Below are positions 53,201 to 61,494 of a stretch of 64,000 nucleotides of DNA, piece by piece. The stretch spans positions 1-64,000 of the forward strand of contig JANMNE010000183.1 in the NCBI GenBank assembly GCA_031373785.1. The letters are read 5' to 3'. The notes under the pieces are model-generated. The model ran no database searches and was not told the DNA's origin. It saw only the letters and a list, made by a program, of their open reading frames with translations. This stretch comes from JAENVT01 sp031373785. Lineage in GTDB: Bacteria > Actinomycetota > Acidimicrobiia > Acidimicrobiales > Ilumatobacteraceae. A program made the position numbers and the translations under genes. Every line of letters starts with the position of its first letter. The stretch's first letter is position 1.

Positions 53201-56200
53201 TCGTGGGACCGTCGGTCAGCGTCTTGAGTACCTTCACCGGCCCGCGTCGGCTGTTGGTGTAGGTGCAGGAGATGTTCTCGCCGGCAGCGAGGCCGATCGT
53301 CGCAGTTGACCCGACGATGTCGACGCTCGAACCCCGTTGTCCGACGCAGTCGAGCCCGGTCAGCTGCCAGCCGGCGACTGCGGGTTCGTCGATGACGTAG
53401 GTGCCGGGAACGACGAGGCCAGAGGTGAACGGAGTGTCAGCCCCGGTGAGCGCGAACGGCTGGCCGTTGAAGGTAAAGCCGAACTGGGTCGTGTCGGCTC
53501 CGGGAACAACCACCTTGTCGATCGTGATGGTGCCGCGCTTGGTGTTGGTGTAGGTGCATGTGACCGTTTCGCCGGGACCGACAGCGATCGATGCTGTGGC
53601 CGTGCCGAGATCGACCGTCGAGTCGATGTCGCTGCACGTCAGGCTGGTGAGATCCCATCCGGCGAGGCTTGTCTCGGTCGCGCTGTACGCGCCGGGTACA
53701 ACGTTGGGAAGCGTGTACGAATCGGTGGGGCTCGTCGCGGTGTTGATCGATCCGCCCGCCGTGCCCGTGAAGGTGAAGATCCCGTCGCCGCCGACTGCTG
53801 TCTTGGCGATGACGATGTTGCCCTTCTTGGTGTTGGTGATCCGGCAGGTCACGGCTTCGCCAGGTGTCGGCGTGAACGTCGACGGGGAGACCGAGCCGGT
53901 CGAGCCGTCTGCCGCGACGAACGTGCAGTTCATCAAACCCTGGATCCAGGTGGCACCCGGATCGCTCTCGGCGACGCCGTACTCGGCTCCGGGCACGAGA
54001 TCGACCAGAGCCGAACCCTGCACGCCCTGTGTCGCCAGCGAGATGCTGATGGGGGAGGCCAGTCCGCTGACCGGGAAGGTGAAGTCGCCGCCGGCGCCGA
54101 CCGCGGTCTTGATGACCTGCAGGGTCGCCGGCTGCGCCGCGTTGGTGATGCCGCATGCGATCTGATCACCGGGCTGGACGGAGAGCGGTGGTGCGCCGAT
54201 GGGTGTCGATGTGTTGGATCCAGCATGGATCACCGAGCACGAGAAGCTGCCGGCTATCCACCCCGGAGCCAATGTCTCGTTGAGCGAGTATGACGTGCCC
54301 GGGACGAGCCCACTGAACTGAGCCAGAGGATCAGCCTTGGAGACAACATCGCTGGCCGGGGTCGCGCCCGGCGTGAGCGTGATCGTGAAGGGACCCCAGT
54401 CCGCAGCGGGATCGAGGCCGGTCACCGATTTGGTGACGTTCAGCGTGGCCGGCTGAGCCGCGTTGCCGGCCGCGCACCCGATGGCTTCGCCGGGCTGAGC
54501 GATGAACGTGAACGGCAACGTGGTGCTGCTGCTGATGGATCCATCTGCAGCAGTCAAGGTGCAGGAGATCGACGAACTCCAGCCCGGTGCAGCCTGCTCG
54601 CCCAGGGTGTAGCTCTGCCCGGGAACCAGGCCGGTCCAGGTTTGGGCAACCGAGGTGGTGTTGCCGGTTCCCGCAAATGTCTTGGTGCCCGAGGGCGTGC
54701 CTGGGGGTGTCAGTGTGAAGTCGAAGCTCCACGGATACGTGGAGTCGACACCGGAAACGGACTTGGTGAGCGACAGGGCCGCGGGCGCTGCAATGTTCGT
54801 GAACGTGCATGTCACGGTTTCGCCGGGACCAACGGAGATGGTGGCCTGACGGGCGATGAGATCGGTGGTCGATGCAGTGTTGCTGCAGCTGATCGAATCG
54901 AGGGCCCAGCCGGGCGTGGTGCCCTCGACGACCGGGTAGGTGGTGCCGTTCACCTCGGTTGCGGTGATGTTGCTGAACGCCTGCGAGCCACTCCCGTTGA
55001 TGCTGAAGTTCGACAGTGGCGCCGATGCGGTGAAGCCGAACGCGGCCGCGAGGTTCGGCTGAGCGGCTTTGACGATGACGATCGTGCCCTTCTTCGAGTT
55101 GCTGAAGGTGCACACCACTGTCTCGCCGGGGTCGACGTTGACGGTGCCCGATGTCAGAAGTTGCGGGCTGGAGGGCGACGACGCCTTGGTGCTGTTTGCG
55201 CCGTCGACGCACTGCAGCGACTTCAGGTCGAACGCTGTGCCGGGGTCTGTCTCGCTGACCGTGTAGCTCCCGGGCGTGATGTTGCTGAACTGCTGTTGGC
55301 CGATATTGCCCGGAGCGACGGTGGTGATGGCGAACGGTGTCGTCGCGCCGGTGCCAGACGACCACGTCTGGTTGAAGGTGAACGTGCCCGCGGCGACTCC
55401 AGAGTTCTTGACGATCACGATGTTGCCGCGTTGGGTGTTGGCGAACGTGCATGTCACGGTCTCGTCGGCGCTGACAGCGATCGCCGTGATCGGTGAGCCA
55501 TCGCTGCACGAGGCCGATGTGAGGTCCCAGCCCGCCGGGATGGCGGTCTCTGCGACCGAGTAGGTGCCGGGATTGATGAAGCCACTGTCGCCGGACTGGC
55601 CGTCCGTCAACGTGAGGTCCGTACCCGCGCCACTCCACGATCCGTCGAAGGTGAACTGCTGCGGCGAGCCGTCGGGCAACGTCTGCTTGGTGACGATGAT
55701 CTTGCCGAGCTTGGTGTTGTTGAACGCGCACGTGACGGTTTGGCCGGCATTGATGACCACGTTTGGCAGGGAGCGTCCCTGATCACAACTCGACGACGTC
55801 AGTGCCCAGCCGGCAGGGACCGTCTCGCCGACGGGATACGTTCCGGGGGAGACGTCGAGGCCGACGGTTCCGGTGTTCGCACTGGTTGCCACCGAGCTGA
55901 TCGGTCCGGAGAACGAGAACGTCCCATCGGGCCCGACGGTGTTCTTGACGAGCACCAGGCGGCCTTGCTGATTGTTGGTGAAGGTGCACGAGACGGTGTC
56001 GCCGGCCTTCAGCGTGATCGTCGCCGTGGGGTTGGCGACCGATGTCGTCGACTGGTTGGCGCCGCCGGCATCGTCGGTGCAGCTGATGCTGTTCAACAGC
56101 CACGCAGGGCTCGTTGCCGGCAGCAGTTCGCTGACGGTGTACCTGCCCGGAGCGATGTCGCCGCTGTTGGTAGTGGCGCCCAGGGCGAGTGAGAAGTCCT

Positions 56201-57938
56201 CGGGAGCGGTCGTGTTGCCGTCCCAGCTCTGTTCGAATGGAAAGGTCTGTGCAGCGCTGCCGGTTCCCGTCTTGTTGACGATGATGCGCGCCTTCTGGTC
56301 GTTGGTGTATGTGCACGTCACGACCTGACCGGCCACGGTCTGCAGGGCGACCTGAGTGCCCGTGACCGTACCGACGAGGGTGCCATCGGCAAGCTTGCAC
56401 TCCACCTTGGTGAGCTGCCATGCGGGCGTGGTGCTCGGCAGCGTCTCGTTGATCGAGACGCTGGTGCCCGGGGCGAATGCGAAGTCGGCGGAGGAGCCCA
56501 GTTTCAGGGCGGGCACCGTCTGGCCCGTCATCGAGAAGTTGAACGTCTGGTTGGCGTCGCCAGAGCCGGCCTTGACCAGTCGGATGCCGGAGGTGGCGTT
56601 GGTGATGGTGCAGTTTGTGTTCGGTTGGCCCGCCGGCTTCAGCTGCGGTGACGGGATGCCGATTCCGGCGAGCGACGCGGTGGTCGTCGTCGCGGTTCGC
56701 AGCTGTGGTGTGACGAGCCCCCCGGAGACGAAGAAGGGATCCCAGAAGGTGCAGGTGATCTGCTTCACCTGCCAGTTGGCGGGCACGGTGACTTCCTGCA
56801 GCTGATAGTCGGGCTGAGCGAGCACGTTCGACCACAGGTGGGTCTGGGCCGTCTGGATCAGCGACGAGATCGACAGGTTGGACGCGTCGGTGTCGGAGCC
56901 TCCCCCGCTGACCGCGAGGGTGCTGTCGTGGACCGGCTGGGCATCGGTCTGACTGAGCTTGTAGGCGAAGTTCTGGCCGGCGCCGAAACCGGCCGGCTCG
57001 GTGACCTTGGCGACCGAGATCGTGCCGCAGTTGTTGAGCACGATCGGATTCGAGAAATTCAGGATGTCCTTCAACGAAGCCTGGGTGCTGTTGCCGGTGT
57101 AGGTGAGCGTCGACCCCGTGGTGAACGTGACGCAGCGATTCTCCGGCATCACGCCCGCAGCCGTGAGGTCGATGGCGAACTCGCCGAAGGTCGACGGGTT
57201 GGCCGTGGCCGGATTGAGCTCGGGGTTGGCGCCGCTCGCGGTCTGGACGAAGCCGGCCGAGAGGACGGTCGCGCCACCCCACGATCCTGAGCCGAGGGTG
57301 TTCGCACACGCGTCGGCGACGGTCGGCGTCCAGCGGTACAGGGTCGTGACCAATCCGCTCGACGGGCCGAAGTTGTAGTCGATCAGTAGGTCGTCGCAGC
57401 GACCGGGGAGCGGACCATTGAGCGACGTCACGACGGACTGGTCGCCGGTAGCGCTCGGGCTACGCGTGTAGTACTGGTAGAGGAGGTAGTGAACAGCACC
57501 GTTCACGTTGACCGCTTCGGCTGCGGCTCCGCCCGAACAGATGTCGTTCTTCGAGTTGGGCAGGCCGGCCTGGACAGGCCACGGGTTGTCATCGAGCTTC
57601 GAGCCGTCCACCACCGAGTCGGCATCTTGCACGCCGCACGACTGGGTGATCGACGGACCGTCGATCTGGTAGGTCTGCGCCACAACACCGGCAGATACCA
57701 CGCCTGGGGTGACGACATAGCCGCCGGGCAACGTTCCATCTTGGATGTCGTTCCAGTCGAACCCGGCAGCGTTGGCCTTGTTGCCGTCGATCTCCATCCG
57801 GGTCGTCAACGTGCCGAGCGTAACCGCCTGGGCAATGTTGGGTGTGACCAGCCCGATTGCCGACAGTGCCATTGCAACTGCCGTCACCACAATCAGCCAT
57901 GTCCGACCATCGCTCCGCCGTGCGCCGCTCGTATTCAC
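50262..57938 (-). CDS. Giant wall-anchored adhesin with SpaA-like and DUF11 repeats and LPRTG signal
   Basis: 2558 residues. GTG 57936-57938 is chosen because AGGAG lies five bases upstream. Signal peptide (TWLIVVTAVAMALSAIGLV, cleavage near AQA-VT), an N-terminal non-repeat domain (about residues 50-320), about 12 SpaA/prealbumin-like domains each closing with a GETVTCTFTN-type strand and opening GxIxIxK, two DUF11-like domains, four more domains of the DDGGxxxPxDFxL type, two DUF11 domains (TYTLTVSNLG, VYTLTVSNLG), then LPRTG, a hydrophobic helix and RRRKRGDHEG. The recurring Lys and Asn/Glu positions suggest isopeptide bonds. The anchor needs a sortase, not present in this window. Confidence 0.9.
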   Translation of the reverse strand: MNTSGARRSDGRTWLIVVTAVAMALSAIGLVTPNIAQAVTLGTLTTRMEIDGNKANAAGFDWNDIQDGTLPGGYVVTPGVVSAGVVAQTYQIDGPSITQSCGVQDADSVVDGSKLDDNPWPVQAGLPNSKNDICSGGAAAEAVNVNGAVHYLLYQYYTRSPSATGDQSVVTSLNGPLPGRCDDLLIDYNFGPSSGLVTTLYRWTPTVADACANTLGSGSWGGATVLSAGFVQTASGANPELNPATANPSTFGEFAIDLTAAGVMPENRCVTFTTGSTLTYTGNSTQASLKDILNFSNPIVLNNCGTISVAKVTEPAGFGAGQNFAYKLSQTDAQPVHDSTLAVSGGGSDTDASNLSISSLIQTAQTHLWSNVLAQPDYQLQEVTVPANWQVKQITCTFWDPFFVSGGLVTPQLRTATTTTASLAGIGIPSPQLKPAGQPNTNCTITNATSGIRLVKAGSGDANQTFNFSMTGQTVPALKLGSSADFAFAPGTSVSINETLPSTTPAWQLTKVECKLADGTLVGTVTGTQVALQTVAGQVVTCTYTNDQKARIIVNKTGTGSAAQTFPFEQSWDGNTTAPEDFSLALGATTNSGDIAPGRYTVSELLPATSPAWLLNSISCTDDAGGANQSTTSVANPTATITLKAGDTVSCTFTNNQQGRLVLVKNTVGPDGTFSFSGPISSVATSANTGTVGLDVSPGTYPVGETVPAGWALTSSSCDQGRSLPNVVINAGQTVTCAFNNTKLGKIIVTKQTLPDGSPQQFTFDGSWSGAGTDLTLTDGQSGDSGFINPGTYSVAETAIPAGWDLTSASCSDGSPITAIAVSADETVTCTFANTQRGNIVIVKNSGVAAGTFTFNQTWSSGTGATTPFAITTVAPGNIGQQQFSNITPGSYTVSETDPGTAFDLKSLQCVDGANSTKASSPSSPQLLTSGTVNVDPGETVVCTFSNSKKGTIVIVKAAQPNLAAAFGFTASAPLSNFSINGSGSQAFSNITATEVNGTTYPVVEGTTPGWALDSISCSNTASTTDLIARQATISVGPGETVTCTFTNIAAPAALSLTKSVSGVDSTYPWSFDFTLTPPGTPSGTKTFAGTGNTTSVAQTWTGLVPGQSYTLGEQAAPGWSSSISCTLTAADGSISSSTTLPFTFIAQPGEAIGCAAGNAAQPATLNVTKSVTGLDPAADWGPFTITLTPGATPASDVVSKADPLAQFSGLVPGTSYSLNETLAPGWIAGSFSCSVIHAGSNTSTPIGAPPLSVQPGDQIACGITNAAQPATLQVIKTAVGAGGDFTFPVSGLASPISISLATQGVQGSALVDLVPGAEYGVAESDPGATWIQGLMNCTFVAADGSTGSVSPSTFTPTPGEAVTCRITNTKKGNIVIAKTAVGGDGIFTFTGTAGGSINTATSPTDSYTLPNVVPGAYSATETSLAGWDLTSLTCSDIDSTVDLGTATASIAVGPGETVTCTYTNTKRGTITIDKVVVPGADTTQFGFTFNGQPFALTGADTPFTSGLVVPGTYVIDEPAVAGWQLTGLDCVGQRGSSVDIVGSTATIGLAAGENISCTYTNSRRGPVKVLKTLTDGPTIVSGNVYTVGYDLAVTSESTINELYDLSDTIAFGTGTTIVSATLTTVDGPAPNVGGWDGVTHPQIQNQALINPATVDPNGHTYHVVVTFAVAGSMTVSARDCVLSIGESGTGTLNTASVSSALGENTSSDCGAIPNPLVSLGKTISAGPTRDAAGVWTIEYKVTVANAGDGPAQYSLNDTFGFGAGVTVTNVAVSTSPTGLTFSATNAGVTTSGTQLNAGDTHVYTITVTATIAVSPQTNGDCANGGGFGNTASVTTNHTVPNASVCAPFSTITLIKSVVNNDGGMLQPGDVTLTATGPATVSGTTPVASAIPAGLYALSESAVPGYSTVGFDCGATVNVAAGSNVVCTIVNDDIAPSLTLIKTVVNDDGGALKPADFSLQIGGTTAAQNIALVQVAGVALNIGELPVQGYLPTGVTCTSDLGLAVTAAGTDAITVTPGLAEDIICTITNDDVRPGLTVVKNVVTDNGGDAVVSDFVLQVNDTQVISDELNQYPAATPLVIREVQIPGYVAIGTVCVSDQIGSNNALSVSTGGATVTLSPGESVRCTITNDDQAPTITVVKNIVNDDGGDAVVSDFPLFVGDTEVTSGVAATVDANQSYDVSETQQGGYALTSLDCSDAAGTSVPTPVVPNEGDQITCTLVNDDLPVDLQITKSDAGAEPLAGETFTYTLTVSNLGTRDADLGEPVVVTDVLPAGVSWVLPMPANCTVAGHVVTCTVDPADLQVGESVTISLQAEIDDITAPTTFTNKAFVTTVDDPACATQGCVPPCASTVRVEVVTGTNPSNNVACEDTPARVLTDVQIDKTTTTPSPLLGSIVVYTLTVSNLGPNTARDVTVTDPIPAPLVLQSVSSSDFTCTSANNGISCSRPVLLVGEVGTITVTALVPASAVGGVSLLNTATVGTSTPETNLGNNRDTAIVNPIAVASEAPTIPVIPPTAELPRTGIDVGEMLRLAALLAAGGAVALVTARRRKRGDHEGIAC

Positions 57939-58011
57939 GTGTACTCCTGTGCCGTAAAGTGGTTCCGCCGAGGAACTCACCACAACCTAGACCGTCACTC
58001 CTTGTAGTCAA

Positions 58012-58029
58012 ATGGGTCATTCGATTCAT
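58012..58029. promoter_or_regulatory. Candidate operator ATGGGTCATTCGATTCAT
   Basis: 74 bases upstream of the LPRTG giant gene start. Left half-site is identical to that at 38372 (ATGGGTCA); centre TTCG matches 28789; right half-site is degenerate (ATTCAT for ACCCAT). Confidence 0.45.
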
Positions 58030-58150
58030 TCCCCGCCAGTAGGGCCTGTTCAGGGTCATTGCGGAGTGGCATCATGCCCACGTTCGGTGAACTCTCAAGT
58101 CTCAAGTTAGACTTGAGGCACCAAGACCTTGCGCTGTTCTTGACGATGGT

Positions 58151-58990
58151 TCAGGCAGCGGCGACTGTTGATCGGAAGCCGTTCCAGGTCGTCGTGGAGT
58201 CGACGTCGACCACGATCGATGCGTTCCCGGCACGGATGCGGGAGAGCGACGCATCGCCACGGGCGACGATCCCGGATTTGTCGGAGGGCCGCGGCGAGTC
58301 GCTGTCGTCGATCGTGACGCACGCTCGACCGGGTAGCCGCGCCTTGACGGCGGCGAGAACGGTTGCCTGCACGCCAACGGTCGAACTGCTGGCTGTCCAC
58401 CCACCTGGCAGGACGATCGGTCCGGCGTCTGTGTCGAGCCCGAGCCAACAGTTGCCGTCGTTGTCGAGCAGCGATGCATCACGTTGGCGTTGAGCTGTTG
58501 ATCGCCGCTTGGTCGAGTGAGCCTTTCGTTGCACTGCGTGCTCGTGTCGAAATCGGTCCGTCTTGTGTGTGATGGCGCCATCGTCGGTCCACACGACTTC
58601 GTTCTCGTGACGCAACGCGATCAGTACCCGGTGACGCAGCCTCCACGTCCTCGGGGTCGAGGCTGCATCGACGACGTAGCCAAGGAGCTGCTCGGGATAG
58701 CGGACGGCAATCAACGCAAGGGCGCTCCCCGCGAGTGCATACACAGGGAGTTCGCGTACTCCTTCTGGCGGACGACTGACGTCGATGACAACGGCGCGCC
58801 CAGCGCGCAGCCGCCACGAGTCGTCGTTGCGCGACAGCACCGATGCACTGGGATCGCGGCGCAGAGCAGCGACCTTTGCAGCGCGCCGCGATGTGGTGGT
58901 CCAGTAGTAGCCGCCAAAGTTGACCCCTGCCTGCAACGTGACTACGGGACTCGATTTCCCGCGCACCACGAACGCCTGGAAACCGCTCAT
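58151..58990 (-). CDS. Probable flavin split-barrel (PPOX-like) protein
   Basis: 279 residues from ATG 58988-58990, sharing one base with the upstream stop (TGATG). N-terminal VNFGGYYWTTTSRRAAKVAAL and RRDPSASVLSRNDDSWRLRAG resemble pyridoxamine-phosphate-oxidase-like flavin or heme split barrels; the C-terminal about 120 residues (GNCWLGLDTDAGPIVLPGGW...) look like a second domain of similar fold. No specific cofactor motif can be confirmed. Coupled to the SRPBCC gene. Confidence 0.6.
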   Translation of the reverse strand: MSGFQAFVVRGKSSPVVTLQAGVNFGGYYWTTTSRRAAKVAALRRDPSASVLSRNDDSWRLRAGRAVVIDVSRPPEGVRELPVYALAGSALALIAVRYPEQLLGYVVDAASTPRTWRLRHRVLIALRHENEVVWTDDGAITHKTDRFRHEHAVQRKAHSTKRRSTAQRQRDASLLDNDGNCWLGLDTDAGPIVLPGGWTASSSTVGVQATVLAAVKARLPGRACVTIDDSDSPRPSDKSGIVARGDASLSRIRAGNASIVVDVDSTTTWNGFRSTVAAA

Positions 58991-59490
58991 CACGCGCGCA
59001 ACTGCTTGATGGCGATCGTTGCCGGGTCCAGGCCGAGTCGGTGGTAGAGGTTGACGGCGAATCGCTTGCCGGTTCGCTGCATCGATGCCTTCATCACTCG
59101 CTCGACGGCGCCGGCAGACAGTCGCGGCAGTGGAAGCTCGACCGTGAGCGCAATGTCGACCTTCAACTCGGTCTCGTCGCCACGTTGGGTCAGTTCGTAG
59201 ATGCCGTCGGCTCCAGCGCGTTCGCGCTCGCCATGAGCCGTCTCGTGATTGAAGCGGATCAGCCGCGGCTCGATGAACTCCATCCGCTCGGTGAAGGTCG
59301 GGGCGACGCTGACACCGAGTGCCTCGATGCCCGTCAACTGCCATCGCCACAGATCACCTTCGACGACAATGGAGCGCACCAGGGGAGTGAGGGCGGTCAG
59401 CGAAGCGGGGTCGGAGATCTGCTTCCAGATCAGATCTGCGGTGACCGGAACGGTGGACGCGGAGATGTTCCGGGCGGTGAAAGATGCCAT
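58990..59490 (-). CDS. SRPBCC-fold protein
   Basis: 166 residues from ATG 59488-59490 (ATG 59517 is also in frame). Typical polyketide-cyclase/START-like opening IWKQISDPASLTALTPLV and a ligand-cavity C-terminal helix (GAVERVMKASMQRTGKRFAVNLY). Binds small hydrophobic ligands in the family; ligand unknown. First of a coupled pair with the split-barrel gene. Confidence 0.72.
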   Translation of the reverse strand: MASFTARNISASTVPVTADLIWKQISDPASLTALTPLVRSIVVEGDLWRWQLTGIEALGVSVAPTFTERMEFIEPRLIRFNHETAHGERERAGADGIYELTQRGDETELKVDIALTVELPLPRLSAGAVERVMKASMQRTGKRFAVNLYHRLGLDPATIAIKQLRA

Positions 59491-59531
59491 GGCTCTGGAC
59501 GTACCCCAATATCTCATGCGTCACCCATCGG

Positions 59532-60179
59532 TCAACGAATCACGAGCGGGAGGGCGACGAACATCAACACCGACCATGTCACGTGCGTGAGAACTGGCGC
59601 GAGCACCCCGTCGGTTGCTCTGCGCTGGAGACCGACCACGGCACCCAGCAAGACGGCCGCGAAACCGAGCATGAGATTGCCGGTCGCCATCGTCATGGCT
59701 GCGTAGATCAGCACGGCCGCCGGCAACCGAGTTCGCTCCGGCAGCGCGGGCTGGACGGCGCCGCGGAAGAAGACTTCCTCGGCGATTCCGTTGGCGACGG
59801 TGAGGAGCAGAACGATTGGCCACGAACCCTCGCTGGCATAGTCGAGCACTCGTTCGACCCGGTCGCTCAGGGCAGCGATGTGTCTCACCACGAGGGCTCC
59901 GACGACGAACACCGCGGCCAGCGCGGCGCCGGCGATGATCGCGCTGAGGACCGGCCGACGACGTTGGTCGTCGTGCGTCTCCCAACCAAGGGGCACGGGA
60001 CCGGAGAGCATTCCGCCGACAAGCCACACGACGCCGAGCGCGAGCGTGCTGGCGTAGAACGCTCCGCTACCAGGTTCGGTGCGCAATGCCCAGGCGAGCC
60101 CGGCGACACCGATCGCGCCGAATGCGATGACCACGAATCGCCGGCGAAATGTGGGCTCATCGACGACCGGTGTGCCCAT
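59532..60179 (-). CDS. CPBP-family intramembrane metalloprotease
   Basis: 215 residues from ATG 60179. Six to seven helices; conserved motif 1 NGIAEEVFFRGAVQPAL (EExxxR) and motif 2/3 HVTWSVLMFVALP supply the catalytic Glu and metal His. This family cleaves membrane substrates or acts in bacteriocin immunity. Ends 41 bases before the SRPBCC start and may be cotranscribed with it. Confidence 0.85.
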   Translation of the reverse strand: MGTPVVDEPTFRRRFVVIAFGAIGVAGLAWALRTEPGSGAFYASTLALGVVWLVGGMLSGPVPLGWETHDDQRRRPVLSAIIAGAALAAVFVVGALVVRHIAALSDRVERVLDYASEGSWPIVLLLTVANGIAEEVFFRGAVQPALPERTRLPAAVLIYAAMTMATGNLMLGFAAVLLGAVVGLQRRATDGVLAPVLTHVTWSVLMFVALPLVIR

Positions 60180-60289
60180 CGAGCCAGGCTACCGACGGTC
60201 GCTCGACGAGCCGAATGGCCGCCGGCGCCGTATGGGTCGCTAGCCCTACTCGCCTCACGTTCCGGCTTGAGCAGCCCGATACTTTCGGC

Positions 60290-60976
60290 GTGGGCAGGTC
60301 GCTGCGGCTGAACCGGTCTCTGGCATGGTTGCGGCTCGGCGCGCTCGTGGCGGGTGTCGTGCTGGTCGGTGCCAGTGTCGGGTTCGGCATCGTCAGAGGT
60401 CGAGCGGTGGGGCCGGCGCTCGACCGCGAGCTGCTGCGTGAGGATCGCAAGCAGTGGAAGCGATCAACGAGTACTTCGACAGAGCCCGCGATCTGATGTT
60501 GCTGGAGAGTGGTGCCGAGAACGCCCGGCTCGTTCGCGAGCAACGTGCCGCGAACTCTGACCTGTCACCGAATGAGTCGGATAACCCGTTCGTCGCGCCA
60601 ACGCTCGAGCTCGGCATCGGCCAGGTGTACCAGGCGGCTGCCTCATGTCGCCGGACACGCACGACCTCGTGATCTCGAACGCCGGCCGCTCGACGTGGGG
60701 TTGGCGACGTACTTCGGAGTTCGCACACTGGTCCTGGTCGGCGCGGCGCTGGTTCTGCTCGTGTTGGCCCTGGCCAGCTTCCGGGGCCATCAACGTCGGC
60801 TCGAGCAGGCCGCAATGACCGACGCGTTGACGAGTCTTCCCAACCGCAGCTTCTTGGAGACACCGTCGCTCGCCTCGAACGCACTACGCGCTGTCGGTCG
60901 GATTGCAGCGCCCCCACCTCCTCTTGCGCCGCCGAGTCCGCGATCGCCGATCGGTCGTCGTCGCCCGGACGAGTGA
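60290..60976 (+). pseudogene. Broken membrane-bound diguanylate-cyclase-type gene
   Basis: From GTG 60290: first helix LGALVAGVVLVGASVGFGI and a start of an extracellular helix (ALDRELLREDRKQWK). At about 60463 the frame changes to AINEYFDRARDLMLLESGAE ... TLELGIGQVYQAA, and at about 60650 again to YFGVRTLVLVGAALVLLVLAL followed by EQAAMTDALTSLPNRSFLE, the opening of a GGDEF domain. GGDEF ends at once in an unrelated proline-rich tail; the catalytic GGDEF motif is missing. At least two frameshifts plus truncation: pseudogene. Confidence 0.75.
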
Positions 60977-61024
60977 TCGCCCCACATTGTCGACGCCACC
61001 GTCAAGGTCTGCGAGACTCCAACG

Positions 61025-61489
61025 ATGCTGACGTTGAACGCCGCTGCGCCTGATTTCGAACTGCCGGACGAGCACGGCGCCAACGTCCACCTCCGGGATC
61101 TTCGAGGTCGGTGGGTGTTGCTGTGGTGGTACCCGAAAGCGGCGACACCTGGTTGAACGATCCAGGGTCAGGGCCTGCGTGACAGCGCCCAGCGATTCGA
61201 AGAGTTGAACGCCGTCATCCTCGGTGTTTCATTCGACACACCGGCCGAGAACCTGGCGTTTGCCGAGGCGCAGCAGTTCCAGTTCCACCTGTTGAGCGAT
61301 GTGGATCGCGCTGTCGGGACCAAGTACGAGGTCGTTCGCGATCCGGGCGAGAAGTACGCCGAGTTCCCGATGCGTCACAGCTACCTGATCGATCCTGAGG
61401 GACGGATCCATCGTCGCTACGAGGTCACCGACGTCGCCAGCCATGCCGCCGATGTGATCGCAGATCTCGAGGCAGCTCAGATCGGCTGA
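61025..61489 (+). CDS. Bcp/AhpC-type peroxiredoxin with in-frame TGA at the catalytic Cys (candidate selenoprotein)
   Basis: 154 residues if TGA 61154-61156 (codon 44) is read as selenocysteine. The N-terminus MLTLNAAAPDFELPDEHG, then LLWWYPKAATPG, then TGA, then TIQGQGLRDSAQRFEELN aligns with peroxiredoxin Q/Bcp, where this codon is Cys (TPGCT). After the TGA the frame runs intact through ILGVSFDTP, HLLSDVDRAVG, RHSYLIDPEGRI to TGA 61487-61489, with no other defect. A short stem GUCA/UGAC (61167-61170, 61180-61183) begins 10 bases after the TGA and could be part of a bacterial SECIS, but is weak. Alternative: nonsense mutation TGC to TGA in a pseudogene. A deleted paralogue lies at 49024. 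Confidence 0.7.
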
Positions 61490-61494
61490 TTCGG

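Noticed and set aside
54331..55731. 466-codon minus-strand ORF inside the LPRTG giant gene
   Set aside because: A shifted frame of the repeat gene, rich in R, H and Q; no start signal.
61154..61190. Definite SECIS element
   Set aside because: Only a short 4-bp stem with a G-rich 9-base loop is visible by eye; not strong enough to annotate as a separate feature.
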